A stretch of DNA of 64,000 nt from Helichrysum umbraculigerum. Its lineage: Eukaryota; Streptophyta; Magnoliopsida; Asterales; Asteraceae. Below, piece after piece: positions 54,329 through 64,000 of the stretch (within the stretch, counting starts at the first letter, position 1; the number at the start of each line of letters is the position of its first letter). A program made the translations under genes and the position numbers. The DNA lies in NCBI GenBank assembly GCA_949592205.1, contig CATIUR010000004.1, positions 84,977,337 through 85,041,336 of the forward strand. Reading direction: 5' to 3'. The notes under the pieces were generated by a model. The model did no database searches and was not told the origin of the DNA. It saw nothing but the letters and a program-made list of their open reading frames with translations.

Positions 54329-57109
54329 GTTAGAAATGGAGACCCAGGCCTTTACAGACTTGGGTACTCCAGAGACCTCATCAATAATAACTACATCAGT
54401 TAAAACTTTGTTTTTCAATAAATCAGGTGCAATTCCTGATGCAGTATTACTTGATGATGAGTCATTTAACGACTTTTTTGGTCTCCAAATTTTCACAGGA
54501 ACAATAGTGGGTTGCTGGTTAACATTGTCAGGCTGTTTAACCGGAGGTTTACTAGGCCTAGCAGCATTAACTTTTGGGATAGAAGTATGAGAGAGTGAAC
54601 CCTTCTTTGAAAAAGATTTAACTGATGAATTTTTGTAAACAGAATTTCTAGGAACACCTTTTGAAAACTTCTTTCTCAAAAGCAACGGGCATTGACTAAT
54701 CAAGTGACCTTGTTTCTTGCAGTAGAAACATGATCGTCTTTCCCTAAAGGTTCGGTCGTTACTGCTTAAAAATTGAGGTGAGACAGGTAACTTTTGTGAG
54801 CACGTTGAGGTGGATGCCCCAGAATGTGAAACGGAAAGTTTAACAGAGTTCTTAAGTGATTTGACATTAATATTCTGTATCTCTTTCCTTTTATGTTCAG
54901 CCTTAACCTTAGTATTCATTGGAAAAGTTTCATCATCTGATTCAGTAGTGAGAATGTGATGTTCAGGCTTAATGTTTTTCTTTTCACATTGAGGCACAAA
55001 CTTACAGGGAACATCCTCAACTTCGACCTCTTCTTCAATGTTTTTTAAGGGAGCAGGCGAGAAACTACCAAAGGGGGTAAACTTGACGGTTCCTGAGGGG
55101 GTAAACCTAACAGGTTCAAAAGGCTTCACAGGTTCAGCCTTAATTGTCTTAGGTTTCTTCTTATCATGGTTAACTTCTATGTTGGCTTTATAGAATTCAG
55201 GCAACTTAAACGGAGTCAAACTAACAGGTTCACATACAGGCATAGCTAATTTCTTAACAACAGGTTCATTAACTGATATTTCAATGGGCTTTGCATCTAC
55301 TAAAGCAGTAGGCACAAAATCTTTAATTTCATCCTTAGACGGTCTACACAAATTCACATCTAAAGACGGAGGCGGTTGATTATGATAACCATAACCGGAC
55401 TTATCTTTAGAACTAGTTCTACCCGTCTGCAGGATATCAGTAAAGACCATGGCTGAAGTGTTGATATTCTTGAGTTTTCGTTGCAAATCAACAGCTTTGG
55501 CTTGAGAGTCAGCCAATTCCTTTTTCAAATGAGCAATCAATTTTAAGTAACTGTCAATTTCATCTTGATTACTGAAAATTAGAGCTTTCAGCTCCTTTTT
55601 ATCTTCAATAAGTTGATTAATATTACTTTCAAAGTGTTTCTCATTAATTTTTAAAACTTTGTTTGCTTCCATCAAATTCAAGATATCTGACTTCAAGTTG
55701 TCATTATGTTCCATAAGCCCATTTACTTTACCAGTTAAACTAATACATGAATCACAGGTAAATTTAGCAAATGGTACCTCATTGTTGATAGCCATGAAAC
55801 ATTGCTCTTGAGTTTCATGAGCAGAAAAATCATAAGCATCTCCATCCTCAATCAACAATGCAGCCTTAGCAGTAGTATGCTCAATCTGTTTTGGAACAAC
55901 AGATGGTTTAGTGAAACCCGAAGCAGGTTGTCTTCCTTTCTCACATTCACGGGCAAAGTGTCCAAGATTCTGACACTTATAACACTTGATTTTGCTTTTA
56001 TCGAATCCCGTTGGTGTTCGGTCAGCTGCATCTTCAAGAGATCTCTTTCCAGTTCGTCTTAGATAGTTTTTGGCTCTACGAGTGAGCATAGCCATATTCC
56101 ATCTAATGTCGATCCTTTCTAACTCATCGGGATCAACCTGATTGAAGTCTTCATCAGTCAGTTCCAATGTACTGACTCTTTTAGAAAGAAAGTCTTCATA
56201 TGATGACAAGAAAGCAGTAAACATGGCTGCATGTTCATCAGTGGTTGCAGAAGTAGGAACAGATGGTGATGAACATGTACTGCTTGAAGAAGCATTATAA
56301 GCTGGTAGGGCTGAAAATGTTCCTACAGTAGGATTACTGTAAGAAGAGAATCTCTGAGAATTTGTCTCAGCTGAGATGAAAGCTGTTCCACCATGACTTG
56401 ATTCTGATGCACGAGCAGTAGATCTTGTTTCCTTCTTTTCAATATCCAATGCCCCAGCTTCAAGTTTTCCAATAAGATCATCCAGAGACAATTGCTTTGT
56501 TTTTGGATCGCTTTCCAATAACAAAACTCGTGTTTCCCAACTTGATGGCAGAGCAGCTAAAGCCTTTTTGTTAATCTCAGAATTTTTGAGATTATATCCG
56601 CCAGCTTGCAGTTCATTCACTGTGCGGGTAAATCTGCAAAGCATGTCTCTGACAGTTTCATTCTTCTGGATATAGAAATAATCAAACTGAGTTTTGACTA
56701 ATTCCAATTTGCTTTCGATGTACTCAGTGTTTCCACAAAATCTCTTTTCAATTGCAGTCCAAAGATCATAAGCAATAGTTTGTGGAAACATATCCAAAAC
56801 GTCTGTTGGAAGCGACATAGTAATAGCAGAATGAGTCTTCCGTTCAATTTCCCATGCTTTACGTTCTTCGATAGTGTATGAACGAACGGGCTTGGGAGGA
56901 GGAACACCCATGTGTTCTCCAAGAGCAACAGGTGGAACATAGCGTTCAAGAAGGGCCAACTCCATATCAGGATCGGTGAATAAAACAAACGATATGAACC
57001 TTTGTTTCCATGCTCGAAATGGTAAACCCGGTGCAAAATAAGGAGGTTTATTTGCACTACCAATCGTAGCATTATGTTGTAAAACTGCATCAACGCTTTG
57101 AAGAGACAT
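54326..57109 (-). CDS. gag: Element B gag (about 927 aa, two zinc knuckles)
   Basis: The first real ATG is at 57109 (MSLQSVDAVLQ); the open frame begins slightly upstream at a TTG. Domains: UBN2-type capsid region (about 1-240), CCHC knuckle 1 near 376 (CYKCQNLGHFAREC), long coiled coil (about 470-590, IEDKKELKALIFSNQDE), a GYGYHNQPPP motif, a basic/Pro region and CCHC knuckle 2 near 794 (CFYCKKQGHLISQC). Two knuckles about 400 residues apart is longer than usual for copia gag; element G has the same plan. TTTGTTTTGCAG just before the ATG resembles a splice acceptor, so gag mRNA may be spliced in its leader. Confidence 0.9.
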   Translation of the reverse strand: MSLQSVDAVLQHNATIGSANKPPYFAPGLPFRAWKQRFISFVLFTDPDMELALLERYVPPVALGEHMGVPPPKPVRSYTIEERKAWEIERKTHSAITMSLPTDVLDMFPQTIAYDLWTAIEKRFCGNTEYIESKLELVKTQFDYFYIQKNETVRDMLCRFTRTVNELQAGGYNLKNSEINKKALAALPSSWETRVLLLESDPKTKQLSLDDLIGKLEAGALDIEKKETRSTARASESSHGGTAFISAETNSQRFSSYSNPTVGTFSALPAYNASSSSTCSSPSVPTSATTDEHAAMFTAFLSSYEDFLSKRVSTLELTDEDFNQVDPDELERIDIRWNMAMLTRRAKNYLRRTGKRSLEDAADRTPTGFDKSKIKCYKCQNLGHFARECEKGRQPASGFTKPSVVPKQIEHTTAKAALLIEDGDAYDFSAHETQEQCFMAINNEVPFAKFTCDSCISLTGKVNGLMEHNDNLKSDILNLMEANKVLKINEKHFESNINQLIEDKKELKALIFSNQDEIDSYLKLIAHLKKELADSQAKAVDLQRKLKNINTSAMVFTDILQTGRTSSKDKSGYGYHNQPPPSLDVNLCRPSKDEIKDFVPTALVDAKPIEISVNEPVVKKLAMPVCEPVSLTPFKLPEFYKANIEVNHDKKKPKTIKAEPVKPFEPVRFTPSGTVKFTPFGSFSPAPLKNIEEEVEVEDVPCKFVPQCEKKNIKPEHHILTTESDDETFPMNTKVKAEHKRKEIQNINVKSLKNSVKLSVSHSGASTSTCSQKLPVSPQFLSSNDRTFRERRSCFYCKKQGHLISQCPLLLRKKFSKGVPRNSVYKNSSVKSFSKKGSLSHTSIPKVNAARPSKPPVKQPDNVNQQPTIVPVKIWRPKKSLNDSSSSNTASGIAPDLLKNKVLTDVVIIDEVSGVPKSVKAWVSISN

Positions 57110-57124
57110 GATGAAAATCTGCAA

Positions 57125-57785
57125 AACAAATTAGAAAAATACACACAAAACAAACTGATTTTTGTCTAAGTCAGGAATTATGCGACACAGTGTTATGTCG
57201 CAGAGTACCAATACGACACAATATTTGTGTCGCAGAGTACATATACGACACAGAAGTAGTGTCGCAGAACTTAATCTGACAGAAGACAAAAATGCGACAC
57301 AACAGTTATGTCGTATGTTATGTCGCAACTTGTGTCGCAGACCAGTCAAGGTCAAAAAGTGTTATGTCGCAAGGTTATGTCGCACGTTATGTCGTAGACA
57401 ATTTAATGTCGTATTGTTGTGTCGTATGAACAGTGATACGACACAAGCCTTGTGTCGCAAAAATGCACGTGCAGACAGTTTTTTTGAGTACAGAAGATTT
57501 CAATTTTCAAAACACATCATAACCTACACCCCATACTTTTCTGCAGACTGCAAACACCAAATCTTCAAGCAAAATGATCACCAACTATTACCAACCAATT
57601 CCAAAAATAAGACTAACACAATTCTTTGAAGATCAAAGACCACAATAAGCAAAAATAAAGACTTTTAACCAAGAACACCAAGAACACTTAAAAACATAAA
57701 TTATGAAAATAATGTTTTTGGACCGAAATCTAGCACCAAACTAACTCGAAACCGCAACTCAAGAGTATGCGGCTCTGATACCAAT
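57125..57785 (-). other. Element B 5' UTR with CGACA array and primer-binding site
   Basis: The primer site TGGTATCAGAGC (plus 57772-57783) matches initiator-Met tRNA exactly. At 57180-57460 there are about twenty YGACAYA/TRTGTCG half-sites. The 155-codon plus-strand ORF at 57162-57629 reads through this array and is not a gene. Confidence 0.75.
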
Positions 57786-58314
57786 TGTAGGTTCCGTATA
57801 CGGACCAAATCGAGTAGCTTAAACTTGTCTATAAAAGCGGAAATTAAACACACAAGATATGCTAGAAGTTCACAAGTAAATGACCAAAACACAAGTGTAT
57901 AACTTTGTATATAACGAGATGGTAACAATACATACACTTTGACAAACACACAATAATCAAAATAACACAAACTAGTATTTTTCTCTCTGAGTTTGGAGGT
58001 GTTATGTGTGTGTTTTGTGTTTTTGGCTTGATAAACAGAAACTGGCGAGTTTCTATTTATAGCCTGGACCAAACTGTATGCGACACAAGCTTTGTGTCGC
58101 ATGAAGGCTTATGCGACATAAGCATTGTGTCGCATGAGATGATTCTGCGACACAAGCCTTGTGTCGCATAGAATGCTTCTGCGACACAGTGCTTGTGTCG
58201 CATGATGACAGAAACTGTAAATAAACTAGAACTTAAACAATTCAAAACGTAATTACAATTTCGACACGATTACAGACTGAGACCAACTGACAGACACACA
58301 TTGATGTACCAACA
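57786..58314 (-). repeat. Element B 5' LTR
   Basis: 529 bp, one difference from the 3' LTR noticed. TATAAATA reads at 58061-58054 on the minus strand, with the palindrome array at 58078-58205. Followed by the target duplicate AATTG. Confidence 0.93.
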
Positions 58315-58317
58315 AAT

Positions 58318-60816
58318 TGAAACACCCGCCAAATTAGGGCTTTAATTAGTGCCTAAACTACTTGTAATTATGTGTATTTAGTTTTGTAATACTCTAAATA
58401 TATGTAACGTTTTGGTGTAATTACATACACGCTTACGCGATTTATTGAATCGTACCCTTACAATCCGGACGAGGTCCGACACTTTTTATATGGACGTTGG
58501 TGACAAAATTTATAAATAACGTGGAATTATCCGAACGAACACTCCTTACTATAATATATTACGATAATATATTACACGAGCTTTATGTTGCATAAACCAT
58601 ATCGTACACGATGAAATCGCACGAAACGCACCTCAACGAGCGATTAGTAACAAAAATTATATTTTTATAATTTTATAACTTGAAATAAAGTATTTTGATA
58701 AAATATTTCGGTTAAATAAATATTGCGGGTTTACTTCAACATATAACGCGAAACAACATTTAAACAAGTACGGGATTTAATCGACTATGGCTCAAGACAT
58801 AAATTAGGGGAACGAGTTCACTAGACCGAGACCCAACGGGTCGGCCCAGATCCGCGGACCCAACCCATGACCCATTTCCCCTTTAAAAACCATTTTTGGT
58901 TTCCTTTCATTCTCATTTCACCACCAACACTTCACCCAACTCTCTCTATTTTCCCTCATTTTCGGCAGCCCTAAACCACCCAAAATTGCCATCCAAAAAC
59001 TCATAATCTTGCAGAGTTGATTCAAGGGAAACGACCACCACTTCACGAGCTCCATCTTCATCTTCTTCGTTTTCAATTTCGAGGTATAAAACGTTAAAAC
59101 TCTTTTAAATTACTTGTAACACTTTTATTTACATGCTAGGACGTTTCCTCAACGAGTTTATGTCCAAAAACCGACTGAAAAATCTGATTTTTAAGGCTTA
59201 GGTGCGAACAGCCTGTTTCGCGAGCCGAGATCTATTCGTCCAACGAGTCAAACCGAGATCTCGACTCGTGAAGCCACCCTGCGAATCGGAATCACCTATG
59301 AACCGAACTGACCCGCGAGTTGACCTGCGAGTCGAGTTGACCTGCGAGTCGAAGTTGACTTGCGAGTCGAGTTGCCCTGTGAACCGAACTGACCCGCGAG
59401 TCGAGTTGACCTGCGAGTCGAGTTGGCCTGCGAGTCGAGTTCTATGCTGCAAACCCTACTCGGTTCGCAACCCACTTTGTCTTTCGAACCCAAATTCGGT
59501 AATAAAAGCACTAATATGAACTAAGAATTATCACTTGATCGACCCCAACCAGGGGCTCTGCCCCTTGGACCCCGCCAGGGGCTGCCGCCCCTTGGACCCC
59601 GCTACCAGGGGCGCTGCCCCCGGACCCCCGTCATTAGATGTTGTAAATACTTTTCGCACTAAGTGTCAAACACTTACAAATAACGAAACCTGATTCAACG
59701 ATACATATAATAATAACACTTTTGGATTATTATTACAAACCGTCACCAACGGGCCATACTTGTTTCCAAACTATAAACGGATTACTAAACAAACGCTTGG
59801 ACATTTCCTCGTTGAGTGGACAACTAGCATGTGTGATCTTTGAAGACACCAACCTATTTACTTGATTACTTACGACCTTGTGCGTTTCGGACGCCAGAAG
59901 GTTGCAGGGTTCTGAGAACCGATATACTGACTTACAGCCGCTTCACTTGATTGATTTCACATACGTACTTACTGGACTCAGGTGAGTCTTACGGCCCCAC
60001 TTTTACTGTTTTTATACTTTGGGGGAGATACTTAGCAACTGTTTTACATATGAACACAATGTACTGAACTGATTACTCTATTTTTTTACACACATTGCAT
60101 GAGTTACTTTTATCCACTGAAAGCCTCCTATCATAAGTTGTTAGTTATGGACTTAAGCGCGATTACTAGTAAATGGATCCATTTGGGATTGACAATCCCT
60201 GCCTAGGGTAGTAGCGCTACCACGGATTTCACCGTAGTAACAGGCATATTAGTATTTGTTACTTATGAGTGTTTGGATAGCACTCACGGGGGTACTTTAT
60301 ATGATACTTAATTGAATCATACTTACACACTGTTAAGCTTCAACTTGTGGGCTCATGGCACTTGTGATGATTTACTAATTTACTTACTTTGCTTGATAGC
60401 AATATGGGTACATACTTGTGGTTCATAACGATTATTTAATACTAAACCTGTAAGATTCACCAACCTTTTTGGTTGACACTTTTAGCTTTGTATCTCAGGT
60501 ACACAGACGGAGTAGGATTTCCCCTGGACACTAGCTAGAGTCGCATGATTTCTACATTGCATCTAACGGAGATTCTTAGCATTATCTTTTGTATATTATG
60601 ATTATGTAATAGAATCTCCCGCTATACGCGTGGGCTCTAGGGAATTACATTTTTGTAACTGAAAACACTATGTTTTCAAACATTTATTATACGAAAATGT
60701 AACTATTTTACAAACGTTGCATATAGATGTCGTTTGCTTTACTTTTGTGCTGTGATATTTGATTAGTAGCACCTCAAAACTTGCTTCCGCTAAACAGTGA
60801 ATTTGGGGGTGTTACA
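58318..60816 (+). repeat. Element C: solo LTR of a Tekay-type element
   Basis: About 2.5 kb, TGAAACACCCGCC to GGGGGTGTTACA, with target duplicate TGAAT (its left copy now precedes B at 46302-46306, the right copy is 60817-60821). The first bases read TGAAAC where D has TGTAAC. Only one LTR and no internal sequence remain, so it is a recombination product. The core GGTAGTAGCGCTACCACGG (60207-60225), the GC-rich palindromes (59549-59630) and the end sequence match the D and F LTRs. A GCGAGTC array lies at 59200-59470. ORFs called in that array are artefacts. Confidence 0.85.
59200..59470. repeat. GCGAGTCGAGTTGACC array in solo LTR C
   Basis: About ten units of (C/T)GCGAGT(C/T)GAGTTG, tandem with small gaps, bordered by TTCGCGAGC and GGTTCGCAAC. 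The core GCGAGT is the reverse complement of the ACTCGC motif of copia A, although C is a gypsy-type LTR. Confidence 0.65.
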
Positions 60817-60821
60817 TGAAT

Positions 60822-62282
60822 TCTTCCATTACTAATGAAGATTTGGAACAGTTTGATGGTGATGATCTAGAGGAGATGGACATTAAGTGGCAAATTGCCT
60901 TAATTACTCAGAGAGCAAAGAGATTCATGCAGAGGACTGGTAGGAACAACTTTGCATATAAGAGGAATGATGCAAATTAGTTTGATAAGAGCAAGATAGA
61001 GTGTTTCAACTGTCACAAGATGGGACACTTTGCTAGAGAATGCAGAAACCCAAGGCAAGCGCAGAATGGTAATGGTCAGAGAGCTGGAAGCATTGGAACT
61101 CAAACTAGAAACATTCCAATTCAGGGTGCTTCAGCAAATGCATTGGTTTCTATGGATGGCTGTGGATGGGACTGGAGTGATCAAGAAGAACATGTAGTGA
61201 AGAATCAATGTCTTATGGCCATTGCAGAATCTGACAAAAAGTCAGAAGTTCCTACTGTGGTACAAAATAAATTATGTTATGCTGTTTGTAAACAAACTGT
61301 TAAACATTATAGGGATCATAATATAAAAGTGTGTGAGGAAATAAAACAATGGGAAATCAAAAGTAAACACACCATAGCAGTCATTGAAAATCTGGAAAAT
61401 CAAATAAAGGCATATGAAGTCAATGCAACACAGTTTAAATATGACATTGAATATGCTAGGTGGGAGAGAGACACTTTTAAAGATAAAGTAGAGTTGTTGT
61501 CTAAGAAACTTACTGAGGTCACATGTGAAAGAGATAGCATAAGACTTGATGTAAGTAAATTAGAACATGCTTCTAAGAGTGTCAATAAACTTATTGATTC
61601 ACAGATTCATGATAAAATTAAGACTGGATTAGGGTACAATAATGTACCTCCACCTTATAATCACACCTACTTTCCTCCTAAAAGTGAAATTGATATCAAT
61701 TCACTTAAAAGAGAAATGACAGATGAGGTTAAAAAGGCTGATCCAATTAAAAGTTTATCTGATGATGAGTTGTTTGTTGAAGGTGAAGTTAGTGATTGGA
61801 CTGAAGAAGATGATCAGAGTGATAGGACATCTGTTAGTGAGAAGAGTGTAAAATTTGAATCATCTAAGTCTGAGTCAACATGTGAGAATGTGAAGAGAGT
61901 AATTACTGGTCTAGTTTCTGAGCTTAATTCTGATAAACTAGAAGAGGGTAAGAAAATGTTTAAGGAAAAGGCTAAACTGGCCTTAGAGAATGTGAGTTTG
62001 AACACTAACAAATCTAAACATGGGTTAGGATATGTTAGTAATACAGTTAATTCAGTTACTAAACCTGTTGTTAAATCTGATGTGAATAACTGTGTTAATT
62101 GCAAATGTAAAGCAAGTACTTTTATTTCACAGAATTTTCAAAATCAAAAACCCAGAGGTAATCAAAGAAACTGGAATCAAATGATTTCACAGAGACTGGG
62201 TAACAATGTTACTGTGATAAAAGAAAAGACTTGCTTTATATGTGGAAAAATGGGTCATCTTCAATATGACTGTTATCATAAT
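60822..62282 (+). pseudogene. gag: Element G gag, 3' part
   Basis: Continues gag after the C/B insertion. One nonsense TAG at 60978-60980, then CCHC knuckle 1 (CFNCHKMGHFAREC, from about 61004), coiled coil (about 61290-61580), GLGYNNVPPPYN (near 61630), an acidic region and CCHC knuckle 2 (CFICGKMGHLQYDC, near 62230). The apparent stop TGA at 62283-62285 is made of the first bases of element H, so the protein end is an insertion artefact. Same domain plan as the gag of B. Confidence 0.85.
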
Positions 62283-64000
62283 TGATAACACGCAAAAAGT
62301 CATGTTTTTGTGTGCCATTATCTCACCATTTTAGCCCAATTATTAATGAAAACACTTAAATATGAACTTAAATGTCACATTTCATCATTAGGGCTAAAAT
62401 ATAGACGATGTTTCAAGATTCAACCAAAAAGACCTAAAAACGAGTAAAATAGAGCACAAACGGTTAACGAATCTTCCGTTCACGCATTTAAGCACAAATT
62501 AAGCTATACTTGGAATTATGACCTCTAACTTATGTCATTTTCTTCGTTAGGAAATTACGAAACCGTGAGCGCAAGAATCACTCAAAACGGATAAACGACG
62601 AAGAAGTTACGCCCGAACGAAAAACGAAGAACCGAAGAATCAAGATACGGGAGAGCTAGACCGTATACGGCCAAACTAGACCGTATACGGCCTAGCACAG
62701 ACCGTATATGGCCTAGCTAGACCGTATACGGCCTAGCACAACCGTATACGGTCTGTGTTCTCTCGTATTCACCCTATGCTCAACCGTATACACTCCAGTT
62801 CTCCCGTATTTGCCCTAGCTCAACCGTATTGTGCGTTTGGGCGATAAAAATCAGGTTTTTATTCGGGTTTGCGATACGGTTGTGCATTTGAAGATTTGGA
62901 TACGGTCTACGGATACGGTTGTGCGAATTCTATATATAGAGGCTTCATTTCAACATTTCAACACACTTTTCTTTCACACTTCTCATCTCACACACACACT
63001 TTCTCTCTCTAGAATAAATTAGTTGGTAGTTAGTTTAGTTAATCTAGTAGGGTACGAGCTTTAAGCTCTTTTGTAACGGAGGTGCTCCGAGACTGCGGTG
63101 TCGCACGATTTGTAATAACGCTTTGTCAGGTTTTATTTATCTCTATCTTGTTATTTTAAATAATGTTGTGATGTTGCTATGCTTGTTTAGAATTACTTGC
63201 TAGGATTATTGCCATGCTTAGCTAGACAAATCTGTGTTTGCTATGATAGTTGCCATGCTAGGGTAGTTACACTTAAATCATGTTGTTACTCTGTATGTAT
63301 GCTATTGAAATATATTTGAATCTATGAATTGAATCTCAAATGTTTATCTATCCAACTTATGCTGTGGTTAGTAACATCCTTCTAGGCTTGGCCAATTGCT
63401 AGTTGTATGCCGCTAATTATTCTGTGTCTGATGATCGTTGAACTCGACATGGCCGGTGTTCTCCTGGTTGAAATATTACCGGAGGGAGACACGGAGCGTA
63501 GGATTAGAGATATATTATATTCAGGTCATTTAACGAGTGTCTTTGAGAGAACTTTCGGGACACTTGTGACTTAACCATGTACCCCGTCACTCTGCATAAT
63601 TGATCCTGTTATGCTGCCTTTCTGCATGTTCTTGTTTGATTGTTGCTTAGGGTTTGCATGCTAGTATCTGTTATGCTGATTAGTTACATGATTAGGTTTT
63701 CGAATATTTATCAATTGCATACACCAGTTTAACATGCATAGAATAGTTAAAATGATTTATATGAAATAATGATGAACAATTTAATCAACCGTTAGACCAG
63801 ATCATCCCAACTTGTTCCGGTAGGAAACCCCTGTTCATGTTTTTGTTTATTCAACAATTCATGCCATGATTCGGATATCTCAAATGTTCGAGATTGGGGA
63901 ACAAGACTCGAGGATGGTTGTTGGTTAAATTGGTTGCTACATTTGGGACAACTTCCGGTGTAGTTTACATTCCATAACTGTTATCCATGTGACATGTTAT
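62283..64000 (+). repeat. Element H: 5' end of an LTR, Tat/Athila-like by its start
   Basis: Starts TGATAACACGC inside the gag of G; the probable target copy ATAAT is at 62278-62282. The start resembles X (TGATAACATC) and E (TGATAAACGC). Five CCGTATACGG-type palindromes (62661-62751) and further ATACGG half-sites lead to a TATATATA box at 62931-62938, followed by a pyrimidine-rich leader. The rest (63000-64000) is AT-rich LTR sequence with no ORF of note. The LTR end is not reached. Confidence 0.65.
62661..62938 (+). promoter_or_regulatory. LTR promoter of H: CCGTATACGG palindromes plus TATA
   Basis: Perfect 10-bp palindrome CCGTATACGG at 62661, 62681, 62722 and 62742, plus the variant CCGTATATGG at 62702, spaced 20-21 bp, two helical turns. 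Half-sites ACCGTAT and ATACGGT continue to about 62920, just before TATATATA. Confidence 0.6.

Larger units (their letters stand above)
46309..58314 (-). mobile_element. Element B: Ty1/copia retrotransposon with separate gag, pol and accessory ORFs
   Basis: 12,006 bp on the minus strand. The LTRs at 57786-58314 (5') and 46309-46837 (3') are 529 bp each with one difference noticed (T/G near 46735 and 58212). Target duplicate AATTG at 46304-46308 and 58315-58319. Primer site ATTGGTATCAGAGC, an exact initiator-Met match. PPT CACGGGGGAGTT. Order in element sense: gag (57109), pol (about 54298), poly(A), hairpin module, motif arrays, accessory ORF (48716), LTR. Inserted exactly at the left edge of solo LTR C within the gag of G. 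Recent insertion. Confidence 0.93.
44713..64000 (+). mobile_element. Element G: Ty1/copia retrotransposon, 5' part, broken by C (with B) and H
   Basis: 5' LTR 44713-45401, primer-binding site TGGTATCAGAGC (45405-45416), gag 45500-46308 continuing at 60822-62282. Interrupted by solo LTR C with copia B at its edge, and again by H at 62283. Pol and the 3' LTR lie beyond the window. Similar gag architecture to B (two zinc knuckles separated by a coiled coil) places both in the same broad copia lineage. Confidence 0.85.

Noticed and set aside
57162..57629. 155-codon plus-strand ORF
   Set aside because: Antisense to the B 5' UTR and made of the CGACA array; no protein features.
59198..59519. ORFs on both strands rich in Arg/Ser/Thr repeats
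   Set aside because: By-product of the GCGAGTCGAGTT array in solo LTR C.

Overview
This looks like plant nuclear DNA from a species with a large, retrotransposon-rich genome. I see no host gene: almost every base can be assigned to nested LTR retrotransposons. The element families remind me of daisy-family (Asteraceae) repeats, but that is recall, not proof.

Layout, oldest to youngest. D2 is a Ty3/gypsy Tekay-type chromovirus on the minus strand (41832-44712, partial). D is a second Tekay-type element on the minus strand. It inserted into the 3' LTR of D2 and runs from beyond the left edge to 41831. D was hit by X, a Tat/Athila-type element on the plus strand ending at 5960. The 5' LTR of D was hit by F (11905-32286, plus, gag-pol-less, 2.7 kb LTRs) and by E (32795-41718, plus, gag-pol-less but with two long ORFs). 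The 5' LTR of F was hit by A, a 13.2 kb Ty1/copia element on the minus strand (13527-26697) whose LTRs look identical. On the right, G (Ty1/copia, plus, from 44713) sits in the pol of D2. Its gag was hit by solo LTR C (58318-60816) and by H (from 62283). B (46309-58314, copia, minus) landed at the left edge of C. Target-site duplications of 5 bp are visible for A (AAACT), B (AATTG), C (TGAAT), E (GTATA) and F (TAATC).

The most unusual content lies outside gag-pol. (1) Copia A carries, downstream of pol, a gene on the same strand that reads as five exons. All four introns have matching phases and the product is about 1022 aa. Copia B has an intronless 607-aa ORF with a homologous C-terminal domain. 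(2) The noncoding stretch after pol in copia A and B is recognisably homologous to the 3' noncoding region of the Tat/Athila-like elements X and E. It contains hairpins whose stems covary. (3) Each family has its own cluster of short CG-containing palindromic motifs. In A, B, E, H and X these lie just upstream of the LTR TATA box, and in A, B and E they recur upstream of the accessory genes. This resembles the target arrays of transposon-encoded anti-silencing proteins.

All calls come from reading the sequence; no searches or alignments were run. LTR identity statements are by eye.
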